Below, in pieces: positions 23,926 through 33,180 of a stretch of DNA of 64,000 bases. The stretch lies in assembly GCA_963845675.1 (NCBI GenBank), contig CAWJSX010000002.1, positions 62,001-126,000 on the forward strand, read 5' to 3'. The position numbers and the translations under genes were made by a program. Position 1 is the first letter of the stretch, and each line of letters starts with the position of its first letter. The stretch comes from CAWJMD01 sp963845675. Its GTDB lineage: Bacteria > Actinomycetota > Actinomycetes > Actinomycetales > CAWJMD01. The notes beneath the pieces were generated by a model. That model did no database searches, was not told where the DNA came from, and saw only the letters and a program-made list of their open reading frames with translations.

Positions 23926-25434
23926 CTACCGAGGTGGGCCGGCGAGCTCCTCGAGCGTGTCGAACGGGAGCTCGTCCTGCTCCAGCAGGCCCGTGCCCAG
24001 GTGCGCGGTGCCGGGCGGTGGCACCGGGTAGTCGCCGGTGAAGCACGCCGTGCAGAGCCGCTCTCGCGGCTGCTGCGTGGCCTCGATCATCGCGTCCTCG
24101 CTGATGTACCCGAGGCTGTCCGCGCCGATGCTGGCGCAGACCTCGTCCACGAGCAGGCCGTTGGCGACCAGCTCGGCGCGGCTGGCGAAGTCGATGCCGA
24201 AGAAGCACGGCCACTTCACCGGGGGCGACGAGATGCGGACGTGGACCTCGGCGGCGCCCGCCTCACGGAGCATCCGGACGAGGGCGCGCTGGGTGTTGCC
24301 GCGCACGATCGAGTCGTCGACCACGACGAGCCGCTTGCCGCGGATCACCTCGCGCAGCGGGTTCAGCTTGAGCCGGATGCCGAGCTGCCGGATGGTCTGG
24401 GACGGCTGGATGAACGTCCGTCCGACGTAGGAGTTCTTGACCAGGCCCTGGCCGTACGGGATGCCCGACGCCTCGGCGTACCCGATGGCCGCGGGCGTGC
24501 CCGACTCCGGCGTCGGGATGACGAGGTCGGCCTCGACGGCGTGCTCCTTCGCGAGCCGTCGGCCCATCTCGACCCGGGCGGCGTGGACGCCCCGTCCGGC
24601 GATCGTGGTGTCGGGGCGGGCCAGGTAGACGTACTCGAAGACGCAGCCGGTCGGGGTGGGCTCGGCGAAGCGCATCGAGCGCAGCCCGTCCTCGTCGATG
24701 GCGATCAGCTCGCCCGGCTCGATCTCGCGGACCACGGAGGCGCCGACGATGTCGAGGGCGGCGGTCTCGCTGGCGACCACCCAGCCGCGCTCGAGCCGCC
24801 CGAGCACGAGCGGCCGGAAGCCGTGCGGGTCGCGGGCGGCGTAGAGGGTCGTCTCGTCCATGAAGACGAAGCAGAAGGCGCCCTGGACGCGCGGGAGCAC
24901 CTCGAGGGCGGTCGCCTCGAGGGTGCGGTCGGGCGAACCGGCGAGCAGTGCGGTGACGAGTGCGGTGTCGGTGGTGTTGCCGCGGGCGAGCTCGCCACTG
25001 GCGGCCCGGCCGTAGAGCGTCTCGACGAGGTCGCGCAGCTCGGCGGTGTTCGTGAGGTTGCCGTTGTGGCAGAGGGCGACCGTGCCGCCGGCCGTGGCGC
25101 CGAGGGTGGGCTGCGCGTTCTCCCAGCGGCTCGCGCCGGTCGTCGAGTAGCGGGTGTGGCCGATGGCGAGGTGTCCCTGCAGCGACGCCAGCGCCCGCTC
25201 GTCGAAGACCTGGGAGACGAGGCCCATGTCCTTGTAGACGAGGAGCTGACGGCCGTTGCTGACCGCGATGCCGGCCGACTCCTGTCCGCGGTGCTGGAGG
25301 GCGTAGAGGCCGAAGTAGCTGAGCTTCGACACCTCCTCGCCGGGTGCCCAGACACCGAAGACGCCGCACGCGTCCTGCGGGCCCTTCTCGCCGGGCATCA
25401 GGTCGTGGGTCAGTCGTCCGTCACCGCGAGCCAT
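23926..25434 (-). CDS. purF: Amidophosphoribosyltransferase
   Basis: First committed step of purine synthesis: PRPP plus glutamine to phosphoribosylamine. 502 residues. The N-terminal Ntn glutaminase nucleophile is Cys23 (GPQDACGVFG), exposed after propeptide removal. The PRPP site is VVVDDSIVRGNT near residue 365. CTACFTGDYP near the C-terminus and CFFGIDF are consistent with the Fe-S type of PurF. The ATG at 25434 begins the usual actinobacterial N-terminus. It is divergent from a leaderless gene at 25475, with 40 bp between starts. Confidence 0.97.
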   Translation of the reverse strand: MARGDGRLTHDLMPGEKGPQDACGVFGVWAPGEEVSKLSYFGLYALQHRGQESAGIAVSNGRQLLVYKDMGLVSQVFDERALASLQGHLAIGHTRYSTTGASRWENAQPTLGATAGGTVALCHNGNLTNTAELRDLVETLYGRAASGELARGNTTDTALVTALLAGSPDRTLEATALEVLPRVQGAFCFVFMDETTLYAARDPHGFRPLVLGRLERGWVVASETAALDIVGASVVREIEPGELIAIDEDGLRSMRFAEPTPTGCVFEYVYLARPDTTIAGRGVHAARVEMGRRLAKEHAVEADLVIPTPESGTPAAIGYAEASGIPYGQGLVKNSYVGRTFIQPSQTIRQLGIRLKLNPLREVIRGKRLVVVDDSIVRGNTQRALVRMLREAGAAEVHVRISSPPVKWPCFFGIDFASRAELVANGLLVDEVCASIGADSLGYISEDAMIEATQQPRERLCTACFTGDYPVPPPGTAHLGTGLLEQDELPFDTLEELAGPPR

Positions 25435-25461
25435 GCGTCCATCGTCGCACGGCGACTCCCC

Positions 25462-25467
25462 TACGCT
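25462..25467 (+). promoter_or_regulatory. -10 element TACGCT of a leaderless transcript
   Basis: TACGCT ends 7 nt before the ATG at 25475; no Shine-Dalgarno sequence is present. Confidence 0.45.
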
Positions 25468-25474
25468 CCGCAGC

Positions 25475-26138
25475 ATGACGTTCTGGCTCGAGGTGATCGG
25501 CTGGCTGGGCAGCGCCGTGCTGGTGTGGTCGCTGGCGCAGGCTCGCGTGCTGCGGTTCCGCGCCCTCAACCTGGTGGCCTCGGTGGTGCTGGCCGGGTAC
25601 AACACGGCCCTCGGGGTGTGGCCGATGGTCGCGATGAACACGGTGATCGCCGGCCTCGACACCTACCACCTGGTGAAGCTGCTGCGGTCCCGCGACGACG
25701 AGGCGACGTACCAGGTGGTCGAGGTCGGTCCGGACGAGGAGTACCTGCACCACGTGCTGCGCCAGCACGCCGCCGACATCGAGCGGCACAACCCCGGGTT
25801 CTCGTGGGACGGGCGGGTGGTCGCCGGCCGCGGATGGGGGCGAGGTGCCCTCCCGCGCCGCGTTCCTGGTGCTGCGCGACATCGAGACCGTCGGCGTGGT
25901 GCTGCTGTCCAACCGTGGAGGCGGCGAGGGCACGGTCGAGCTCGACTACGTGCTGCCGCGCTTCCGCGACTTCTCCGTCGGCAAGTTCGTGTACCGGCGC
26001 GACGGCGTGCTGCACCGCCTGGGCTACGACCGGCTGGTGGCCTCGACGCGGATGCGCGAGGGCAGCGAGTACTTCGGGCGCGTCGGGTTCGCACCGGCAG
26101 CGGACGACCCGGCGCGGATGGTGCTGGAGGTGCCGTAG
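25475..26138 (+). CDS. Membrane protein with C-terminal soluble domain, frameshifted as sequenced
   Basis: The first part (25475 to about 25830) encodes three hydrophobic helices (FWLEVIGWLGSAVLVWSL, VVLAGYNTALGVWP) and then a soluble stretch ending FSWDGRVVAGR. The sensible continuation SRAAFLVLRDIETVGVVLL to VLEVP is in the next frame (to 26138). One extra base near 25831-25840 (CGGATGGGGG) accounts for the shift. The N-terminal part resembles YgjV-type membrane proteins; the C-terminal half may be a small acyltransferase-like domain, but this is weak. Either a recent pseudogene or a sequencing indel. Confidence 0.6.
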
Positions 26139-26168
26139 GGCCGGTCCGCCTGTGCAGGCGAGGCCACG

Positions 26169-26465
26169 TCAGCGGCGGCGGTCGAGGAGCAGCGCGAGCG
26201 CGCCGCCCAGGAGGCCGCCGACCAGGCCCAGCGTCAGCGCGGTGTAGCCGACCACGGCCTGGTAGCCGTACTGCTCCGTCGCGGGCAGGGAGTAGGTCAG
26301 CCCGATCGCGACCAGGGCGCCGACGAGCGACTCCCAGGGCGATGAAGACCGGGTACTGGGGGCCTGACGCCGTCGCATCCTGCACCATCTCGTCGATCGG
26401 CGGGGCTCGATCGGGTGGTCGGCGTCCCGCCCTCCGGCTGAGGGGGACTCCTCGGGCTGGCTCAC
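26169..26465 (-). CDS. Small membrane protein, two frameshifts as sequenced
   Basis: A protein of about 97 residues: a polar N-terminus (VSQPEESPSAGG), a conserved-looking PPIDEMVQDATASGPQYPVF segment, then two hydrophobic helices and LLLDRRR. The middle segment is in a different frame from both ends. A missing C in the CCCC run at about 26399-26402 and an extra base near 26335 would restore one frame. The GTG at 26465 overlaps the stop of the sterol carrier gene (GTGA), supporting a real operon. Function unknown. Confidence 0.5.
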   Translation of the reverse strand: MSQPEESPSAGGRDADHPIEPRRSTRWCRMRRRQAPSTRSSSPWESLVGALVAIGLTYSLPATEQYGYQAVVGYTALTLGLVGGLLGGALALLLDRRR

Positions 26466-26851
26466 GTCTCGACGGTACCGGGCCGGGCCGCGCCCACCAG
26501 CGGGAGCCACGGCGACAGGTCGGTGCGCGGCCGCTGGCGGTGACCCGTCCGCCCGACCGGGCCTGGTCCCAGGTCAGGTCGCCGACCGCGAGCGCGAGCC
26601 AGGTGCCCGCGTCGGTCTCGACGACGTTGGGCGGGGTCCCCCGCGTGTGCCGCGGCCCGGCTACGCACTGCGTCACGCCGAAGGGCGGCACGCGCACCTC
26701 GACGGCGTTGCCGGGGGCGCGCTCGGCCAGCTCCTCCAGCAGGTAGCGGACCGCCGTGGCGACCACCTGGCGGCTCGCCGCGTCGGGGTCGGCATGCCAG
26801 GTCCGCGACGGCGGCGCGCCCGGTCGTCGGATCGGTGCGTCGTCGGGCCAC
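26462..26851 (-). CDS. Sterol carrier family protein, two frameshifts as sequenced
   Basis: Resembles the short actinobacterial sterol-carrier/maleylpyruvate-isomerase-like proteins: RRRTDPTTGRAAVADLA (frame 1), then AVRYLLEELAERAPGN, EVRVPPFG, PRHTRGTPPNVVETD and TWLALAVGDLTW (frame 2), then RTDLSPWLPLV (frame 1 again). The two shifts, near 26785 and near 26535, compensate each other. GTG at 26851 has AGGA 8 nt upstream, within a CAGGAT hexamer. Palindromic repeat copy 1 lies 34 bp upstream. Lipid binding is inferred from family only. Confidence 0.55.
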   Translation of the reverse strand: MARRRTDPTTGRAAVADLACRPRRGEPPGGRHGGPLPAGGAGRARPRQRRRGARAALRRDAVRSRAAAHAGDPAQRRRDRRGHLARARGRRPDLGPGPVGRTGHRQRPRTDLSPWLPLVGAARPGTVET

Positions 26852-26884
26852 GGCGCCGATCCTGGCACGCCCCCCAACTCCCCC

Positions 26885-26943
26885 TCGACTGGTCACACCT
26901 GGCGCGACTCGCCGCGCGTGTCGCGCCAGGTGCGACCAGTCGA
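26885..26943. repeat. Palindromic repeat, copy 1
   Basis: 59 bp: two 24-bp arms (26885-26908 and 26920-26943) around the spacer TCGCCGCGCGT. The arms match except at one position. It lies between the divergent starts of the sterol carrier and thioesterase genes. The same element recurs at 27837, 48215 and 49327. Confidence 0.9.
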
Positions 26944-26973
26944 GATCGGCGGGACGGCAGGCAGGATGGCGCC

Positions 26974-27820
26974 ATGACGACGCGCTGGCAGGACGCCGTC
27001 CAGGTGAGCGCGACGGGGTCGACGGCGTCGGTGGTGGTCGGCCGACGTGGCCCCGGGTTCTCGATCGCGGGCCGGACGAACGGCGGCTACCTGCTCGCGA
27101 TCGCGGCGGAGGCGGCGGTGCGGACCGTCGAGCAGGCGGGCGGCACCCACCAGGACCCGCTCTCCGTCACGGGGACGTTCGTGGCGCCCGCGCCGCCCGG
27201 CGCCGTCGAGATCGAGGTGGAGACGCTGCGGGCCGGACGCGGCAGCAGCGCCCTCGCCGTCACCATCGCAGCCGGCGGAGAGCCCTGCCTGCACGCGTCG
27301 GTGACGTGCGGCTCGCTGCCCGCGTCGGACGTCCGACGTCCTGCACGACGTCGTGACCCGTCCGGCGATGCCACCTCCGGAGGAGTGCTTCCGCCTGCCG
27401 AGCTCGGGGCCCGGCTTCCCGGTCCCGATCCTGGACGAGCTGCACGAGCTGGCGGACCCGCCGACGGTGGAGTGGGCGCGCGGGAAGCCGTCCGGGCGGG
27501 GCGAGATCCGTGCGTGGGTGTCGTTCGTCGACGCTCAGGAGTGGGACCCGGTGTCGCTGGTGATGGCCGTCGACTGCCTGCCCCCGGCGACCTTCGACCT
27601 GGGCCACGCCGGGTGGACGCCGACGCTGAGCCTCACGGCGCTCGTGCGTGCCGTCCCCGCCCCCGGACCGGTCCTCGTGCGTCAGGTCGCCCGCCTGATC
27701 ACCGCGCCCGTGGCGGGGTCACGGAGCGCGACCGTCGACGAGACCTGCGACGTGTGGGACTCGACGGGGCGGCTGGTGGCCACCGGACACCAGCTGGCCA
27801 CGCTCCGGCTCGGCACCTGA
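26974..27820 (+). CDS. Thioesterase family (double hot-dog) protein, frameshifted as sequenced
   Basis: Acyl-CoA thioesterase-like protein of about 281 residues. The N-terminal hot-dog (FSIAGRTNGGYLLAIAAEAA, SVTGTFVAPAPPG) is in one frame to about 27330, and the C-terminal hot-dog (AWVSFVDAQEWDP, VRQVARLITAPVAGSRSATVDETCDVWDS) is in another from about 27335 to 27820. Loss of one base near 27333 (GTCCGACGTC) explains it. AGGA lies 8 nt before the ATG. It is flanked on both sides by copies of the 59-bp palindromic repeat. Physiological substrate unknown. Confidence 0.65.
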
Positions 27821-27836
27821 CCCCCACCCCACCCCC

Positions 27837-27895
27837 TCGACTGGTCACGTCTGGCGCGACACGCCGCGCGTGTCGCGCCAGACGTGACCAGTCGA
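27837..27895. repeat. Palindromic repeat, copy 2
   Basis: 59 bp with perfect 24-bp arms (27837-27860 and 27872-27895) around ACGCCGCGCGT; three more spacer bases pair, giving a 27-bp stem. It sits between the convergent ends of the thioesterase and LuxR genes. Inner arm bases differ from copy 1 on both sides in a way that keeps pairing. Confidence 0.92.
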
Positions 27896-27933
27896 GCGGG
27901 TGGGGGTCGAGGAGGTGGGGGGCGAGGGGGGCG

Positions 27934-28638
27934 TCAGAGGAGGCGGCGGTGGGCGGCCCAGCGCGTCAGCTCGTGCCGGCTCGACAGCTGGAGCTTGCGC
28001 AGCACCGCCGACACGTGCGTCTCGACGGTCTTCACGGAGATGAACAGCTCCTTGGCGACCTCCTTGTACGCGTAGCCGCGGGCGATCAGCCGCATCACCT
28101 CGCGTTCGCGGGTCGACAGCCGGTCGAGCTCGTCGTCGCCCGTGCCCCCGTCGGCCCCGGGCGTCCCGGCCGCGCCGAAGGCGTCCAGCACGAACCCCGC
28201 GAGGCGGGGGCTGAACGTGGCGTCGCCGTCGGCGACCCGCAGCACGGCGGCGACGAGGTCGATGCCCGAGATCGACTTGGTGACGTACCCGCGGGCGCCG
28301 GCACGGATCACGGCGATGACGTCCTCGGCGGCGTCCGACACCGAGAGAGCCAGGAACCGCACGGGCGAGCCGGACCCCGTCGTCGTGCCGGCGCAGCGGG
28401 TCAGCACCTCGGCTCCTCCGCCACCGTCCCCGCCGGGCAGGTGCACGTCGAGCAGCACGACGTCCGGACGCAGGACGCCCACCTGCTGCACGGCGCTGTC
28501 CACGTCGGCCGCCTCGCCGACCACCTCGACGCGTCCGCCCTCCGCCGCGGGGGACGCGGCCGCCACCTCGGCGAGCTCGGTGCGGACCCCCGTCCTGACC
28601 AGGGGGTGGTCGTCCACCAGCAGCACCCGAACGTTCAC
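27934..28638 (-). CDS. LuxR/NarL-type response regulator
   Basis: 234 residues. Receiver domain: RVLLVDDHPLVRTG with the acidic pair, phospho-acceptor Asp in VVLLDVHLPGGDGG near residue 55, and the Lys in GYVTKSISG. C-terminal LuxR helix-turn-helix: LSTREREVMRLIARGYAYKEVAKELFISVKTVETHVSAVLRKL. It pairs with the PspC-type sensor kinase immediately upstream; the GTG start overlaps the kinase stop (GTGA). A likely target is the inverted-repeat operator at 30061-30099. Confidence 0.92.
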   Translation of the reverse strand: MNVRVLLVDDHPLVRTGVRTELAEVAAASPAAEGGRVEVVGEAADVDSAVQQVGVLRPDVVLLDVHLPGGDGGGGAEVLTRCAGTTTGSGSPVRFLALSVSDAAEDVIAVIRAGARGYVTKSISGIDLVAAVLRVADGDATFSPRLAGFVLDAFGAAGTPGADGGTGDDELDRLSTREREVMRLIARGYAYKEVAKELFISVKTVETHVSAVLRKLQLSSRHELTRWAAHRRLL

Positions 28639-30019
28639 GTCAGCTCCCCTCCAGGGCGTCCCGCATCGACCGTCGTGTCGGCACGGCCGCTGCCGTGTCC
28701 GTTGCGCGGCAGCGACAGGGCCACCTCCGTGCCACCGCCGGGCGCGGGGCGGACGACGGCGCGTCCGCCGTGGCGGTCCATCCGGTCGATGATCGAGCGC
28801 CGGACGCCCAGCCGGTCCGGTGGCACGGCCTCGAGGTCGAAACCCGGCCCCCGGTCGCGGACGAAGGCCTCCAGCACGTCGGGTCCGCACTCCAGGTAGA
28901 CCGACACCCCGGTGCGTCCGTGTCGCACCGCGTTGATCAGACCCTCCCGCAGCGCGAGCACCAGGGCGTGGGTGCCCTCGTCGGACGGGGCGTCGCCGAC
29001 GAGGATGACCTCCACGGGCACGCCCTCCGCGTCCTCGACCTCCGCGCACACGGCGCGGACGGCTTCACGGACGGTCGTGGAGGACGCCTCCCCGACGTGC
29101 CCGCCCCCGTAGATCCAGTCGCGGAGGTCGCGCTCCTGGGCCCTGGCGAGCCGGGTCACCTCGGCGGCGTCGCCCGGCCGCCGCTGGATCAGCGCCAGCG
29201 TCTGCAGGACCGAGTCGTGCAGGTGCGCGGCGATCTCGGCCGCGCTCGGTCTCGCGCACGCGCAGCGAGCGCTCCGCCTCGAGGTCGCGCCACAGCCTCA
29301 CACCCCACGGCGCCAGGACGAGCGCCGCCCCGGCCAGCACCACGAGCGCCGCGACAAGGGCCACGGTCACCGACCGCACGTCGAACGTGGTCACGACCAG
29401 CAGCAGGACACCCATCACCACCAGCGCGATCCCACCGAAGAGCCGCATCATCCCGATCCGCCCCGACGCCCCGACGGGGCTCAGCCAGCGCTCGCGCTCG
29501 GTCGCGTCGAGCTGGCTCAGGCCGACACCCGCCCCGACGAGCACGATCAGCAGCGGGACGGTGATGCCCAACCGCAGGTCGATGCCTCGGCTGGACGCGA
29601 GCACGATCAGCGCGATCAGCAGCAGGGCGGTGCCGATCAGGAGGGTCTGCAACCGCTCGGAGCGGGCCCAGCGCACGGCGGCCGCGGGGGGTGCCGCCCG
29701 CAAGGAGTCGCCGGCGGCTCGCGCGGCCTCCGCCGCCGCGGGACGCCCGGCCTCCGCGGCGCCCGCCGCCCGGGCGACGACGTCCCGCACGGTCGCTGTC
29801 CTGCGGGACGAACATCCACAGCAGCAGGTAGGCCGCCGGCCCCGCCCCTGCCGCGAAGATGCCGATCACGAACAGCACGCGGACCGTCGCCACCGGAAGC
29901 CCCAGGTGCGCGGCCACCCCCTGCGCCACCCCACCCAGCACCCGGCCACCGACCGGCCGCACGAGAGGCGGACGCGCGGGGGCCTCGGTCGGGCGGTCCG
30001 GCGGGACGGTGGTGCTCAC
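28635..30019 (-). CDS. PspC-domain sensor histidine kinase, two frameshifts as sequenced
   Basis: About 460 residues across three frames. The N-terminal PspC domain (GGRVLGGVAQGVAAHLGLPV, YLLLWMFVPQDSD) is in frame to about 29795. Four or so transmembrane helices (LLIGTALLLIALIVLAS, LLIVLVGAGVGL) occupy the next frame to about 29250. The kinase core follows in a third: phospho-acceptor HLHDSVLQTL, then LREGLINAVRHG and RDRGPGFD of the HATPase domain to 28635. GTG at 30019 follows AGGA. Envelope-stress sensing is inferred from PspC. The gene faces a PspC membrane operon. Confidence 0.75.
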
Positions 30020-30060
30020 CACCCCATCCTGGCCCGCCGGGGGTCGCGCCCGCCTCGGGT

Positions 30061-30099
30061 ACCACCCTGACCCGCCGTTCAGGGTCGAGTCAGGGTGGT
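30061..30099. promoter_or_regulatory. Inverted-repeat operator between divergent PspC genes
   Basis: ACCACCCTGAC (30061-30071) and GTCAGGGTGGT (30089-30099) are a perfect 11-bp inverted repeat. An extra TCAGGGT (30080-30086) lies between, giving three copies of the half-site ACCCTGA/TCAGGGT. Its location midway between the kinase and PspC operon starts makes it a natural binding site for the LuxR-type regulator at 27934. Confidence 0.55.
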
Positions 30100-30140
30100 C
30101 CCCGATTCCGGTCCGGCGCCGCGGCCGCCAGCCTGGTGGC

Positions 30141-31523
30141 ATGAACTCGACCACGTCCGCCCCAGGCGGCACACACCAGCAGCCGCAGCTCCCAGCGGCC
30201 TCGTTCTTCCAGGCCATCCGGGCCGCGGGCCTCGTCCGACCGCAGCAGCGGCTGCTGGCCGGCGTGAGCGGAGCCCTCGCCGCCAAGTGGCGCGTCGACC
30301 CCATCCTCATCCGGGTCGGCTTCGTCGTGCTCTGCCTCTTCGGCGGGCTGGGGGTGGTCGCGTACGCGGTCGGCTGGCTCCTGCTGCCCCAGCCGGACGG
30401 GCGGATCCACGCCGAGGAGGTGCTGGCCGGACGGTTCTCGACGGGGGCCGTCGGTGCCCTGATCGTCCTGGTGCTCGGGATCTTCGCGGTCGCCCCGGCG
30501 TGGACGCTCGGCGACGGCGGCTCGCTCCCCGGGCTGATCGCGCTCACGGCCCTCGTCCTGGTGGTCGTCGTGCTGCTCTACGGCTTCGGCGTGATCGGTG
30601 ACCGCGGACGCGGTGGCCGCGGGGCGGTCCCGGCGGGGGTCGACCTGACCAAGGGGGCCGCGGCGCCGGGCGCAGAGTCGACCTGGCGGGCCGCTACACC
30701 CGGCGGGTACCCGGCGAGCGCACCGCCGCCCGCCTACGCGGCGTCCCCGTACGCACCCGCCGACCGCGCGAGCGCCTACGCCACGCAGAGCGGTCCCGTC
30801 CAGCCCGGCGCCCCCGTCCCCCCGGGCGGCTACCTGCCTCCGGCGCCGCCGACGGGTTCACCGCCGCCGATGCCCCCCGCTCCACCCAGGCCGCCGCGGC
30901 GACGAGGGCCCGGCGGCGCCGGGACCACGCTCGCTGCGGGAGTGGCACTGCTGGCCGCGGGACTCGTCGTCGCGCTGCGCGACACGCTCCCCGAGTCCGC
31001 CTCCGTCGGCGTCGTCGCCTGGGGCACGATCCTCGGCGTCCTGGCGATCGCCCTGGTGGCGCTCGGCCTGTCCGGTCGGCGTTCCGGCGGGATCGGCTGG
31101 CTCGCCGGCATCGCCGCCGTCATCGCGCTGGTCCAGGCGCTCACGGTCACGGCCGCCAACTCGGGCTTCTGGGACGCCGATGACGTCACCTGGACGCCCG
31201 TCGACACCGAGATCGACGGCCTGGCCTACGACCTGAGCACCGGCCTGGCGGTGCTCGACCTCAGCGACGTCGACGAGGCTGTCCTCAGGCGCCAGGCCGC
31301 CGACGGCCAGCCGCCGGTGCTCACCGCCGAGGTGGGCTTCGGGGAGCTGCTCGTGAAGGTGCCGGACGACCTCGCGGTCGCGACGGAGGTCGACCTCGGC
31401 GTGGGTGACGTCACCGGCGTGTCCGAGGGCTCCGGTCGGATCGGGGCCGGCGGCCCGCCCGACCTGCTGCTCGACCTGCGGGTCGGGGTCGGCAGCCTGA
31501 CCATCGAGGAGATCTCACGATGA
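30141..31523 (+). CDS. PspC domain membrane protein
   Basis: 460 residues. The N-terminal PspC domain (LLAGVSGALAAKWRVDPILIRVG, YAVGWLLLPQPDG) and two helices are followed by a long Pro/Ala/Gly-rich disordered region (about 165-265). A second membrane region comes next, then a C-terminal extracytoplasmic beta-rich domain (VLTAEVGFGELLVKVPDDLAV, LLLDLRVGVGSLTIEE) of the DUF2154/LiaF type. This LiaF-like architecture suggests an accessory sensor for the divergent kinase/LuxR pair. The start has CAGCCT 6 nt upstream. Confidence 0.8.
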   Translation: MNSTTSAPGGTHQQPQLPAASFFQAIRAAGLVRPQQRLLAGVSGALAAKWRVDPILIRVGFVVLCLFGGLGVVAYAVGWLLLPQPDGRIHAEEVLAGRFSTGAVGALIVLVLGIFAVAPAWTLGDGGSLPGLIALTALVLVVVVLLYGFGVIGDRGRGGRGAVPAGVDLTKGAAAPGAESTWRAATPGGYPASAPPPAYAASPYAPADRASAYATQSGPVQPGAPVPPGGYLPPAPPTGSPPPMPPAPPRPPRRRGPGGAGTTLAAGVALLAAGLVVALRDTLPESASVGVVAWGTILGVLAIALVALGLSGRRSGGIGWLAGIAAVIALVQALTVTAANSGFWDADDVTWTPVDTEIDGLAYDLSTGLAVLDLSDVDEAVLRRQAADGQPPVLTAEVGFGELLVKVPDDLAVATEVDLGVGDVTGVSEGSGRIGAGGPPDLLLDLRVGVGSLTIEEISR

Positions 31524-31873
31524 ACGACGACACGGTCCGCGAGGACCCGACGACCACCCCGACAACGACGATGGGCACGCAGAGCCCGACGCACGACACG
31601 GCGACGGAGGGTCACGTCGACGCTCCGGAGAGCCCGCCCACCACGCCGGGGCCGCCCCGGGCACCTCGCGGCCCCTCCGCGACCACCGTGGTCTACGGGC
31701 TGGTCCTCACCGTCGTTGCGCTCCTGCTGCTGGGGCGGGAGCTGCAGGTCTTCGAGGTCGACCCGGTGCAGTCCGGCGTGGCCCTGCTGCTGGGATCCGG
31801 TGCGCTGCTAGTGGTCTGGGCCCTGACGAGCATGGTGGGACGTCGTGACCGCGAGGCGGCCGGCGACTCCTGA
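31520..31873 (+). CDS. Small membrane protein of the PspC operon
   Basis: 117 residues: a Thr/Pro-rich disordered N-terminal half, then two transmembrane helices (VVYGLVLTVVALLLLG, GVALLLGSGALLVVWAL) and a short basic tail. It overlaps the PspC gene by 4 nt (ATGA), so it belongs to the same operon. No family recognised; it ends 4 bp from the convergent oxidase gene. Confidence 0.75.
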   Translation: MNDDTVREDPTTTPTTTMGTQSPTHDTATEGHVDAPESPPTTPGPPRAPRGPSATTVVYGLVLTVVALLLLGRELQVFEVDPVQSGVALLLGSGALLVVWALTSMVGRRDREAAGDS

Positions 31874-31877
31874 CGGG

Positions 31878-33090
31878 TCAGGGCAGCCGCACGTGGTGCG
31901 GCCCGAGGTCAGCGACGGACGGTGCGCCCAGCAGGGCCATCGTCCGTCGCACCTCGCTGGTGAGGATGTCCGCGGCACGTTGAACGCCTCGCTCGCCACC
32001 GGCCATCAGACCGTAGAGGTACGCCCGTCCGACCATCACGGCTCGGGCGCCGAGAGCGACCGAGGCCACGACGTCCGCGCCGCTCATCACCCCGGTGTCG
32101 ACCCACACCTCCGTGTCTGCGCCGACCGCCTCGACCACGTCGGGCAGCAGGCGCAGCGGCACCGGCGCGCGGTCGAGCTGTCGGCCGCCGTGGTTCGACA
32201 GGACGACGGCGTCGGCCCCGGCCTTCGTGACGCGCCGTGCGTCCTCCACCGTCTGGATCCCCTTGATCACCAAGGGCCCGTCCCAGCACGAGCGCAGCCA
32301 CTCGAGGTCGGCCATCGTCATCGACGCGTCGAACAGCTGGTCGATGAGCTCGGCCACCGTGCCGTCCCACTCGGCGAGCGAGGCGAAGGTCAGCGGCTCG
32401 GTGGTGAGGAGGTTCATCCACCACGCGGGGTGCGTCGCGGCGTCGGCGACGGTCCGCAGCGTGAGTGCCGGCGGGATCGAGAACCCGTTGCGCACGTCGC
32501 GCAGGCGTGCGCCGGCGACGGGGACGTCCACGGTCAGCACCAGCGCCTCGAACCCAGCCGCCCGCGCACGAGCCATCAGCTCCTCGCCCGCGCCGCGGTC
32601 GCGCCACACGTACAGCTGGAACCACTTCCGCGCATCCGGCGCCGCCGTGGCGACGTCCTCGATCGACGTGGTGCCCATCGTCGACAGGGCGTACGGGATG
32701 CCGACCCGCTCCGCGACGCGGACGACGGCGCGCTCCCCCTCGTGGTGCATGAGACGCGTGAAGCCGGTGGGGGCGAACGCGAACGGCAGCTCCGAGCGCT
32801 TCCCCAGCAGGGTCGTCGAGGTGTCGAGCGCGCGACACGTCGCGCAGGATCTCGGGCCGCAGCTCGAGGTCGCGGAACAGCCGTCGCGCGCGCCCGAGCG
32901 TGACCTCCTCCTCGGCCGCACCGTCGGTGTAGTCGAACACCGACCGCGGCGTGCGCCTGCGCGCGACCGTCCGCAGGTCAGAGATCGTCAGTGCCGCGTC
33001 GAGTCGGCGACGGGTCGGGTCGAGCTGAACCGGCTTGGGGCGCAGCAGGGGACGCAGCTCCGACCAGGCGGGCAGCTGGCGACGGGTCAT
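31878..33090 (-). CDS. FMN-dependent alpha-hydroxy-acid oxidising protein, frameshifted as sequenced
   Basis: About 403 residues of the lactate oxidase/monooxygenase (LldD) family. The first 85 residues (RRTPRSVFDYTDGAAEEEVTL) are in one frame, and the rest (LGKRSELPFAFAPTGFTR, WFQLYV, LVLTVDVPVAGARLRD, FMN/substrate Lys in LVIKGI, catalytic His and Arg in LSNHGGRQLD) is in the next. One extra base in the CGCGCG run near 32830 explains it. The start at 33090 has AGGAG. It oxidises L-lactate or a similar 2-hydroxy acid; the exact substrate is uncertain. Confidence 0.8.
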
Positions 33091-33115
33091 CGACGCTCCT
33101 GACGGTGACGACGAG

Positions 33116-33149
33116 GGGGCCCGACCACCGTATTGGGAGGTCGGGCCCC
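33116..33149 (-). terminator. Terminator hairpin after the MMPL gene
   Basis: GGGGCCCGACC-N12-GGTCGGGCCCC, a perfect 11-bp stem, lies 32 bp after the MMPL stop codon and before the next gene's start on the same strand. It should end the MMPL transcript. Confidence 0.7.
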
Positions 33150-33180
33150 GCGCGTCGTGGCACCGGGAGCGCGCGGACGG

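Noticed and set aside
26885..27895. Palindromic repeats as ordinary intrinsic terminators
   Set aside because: Copy 1 lies between divergent starts, where no transcript should end. The high sequence identity between copies also argues against independent terminators, though copy 2 could serve as one.
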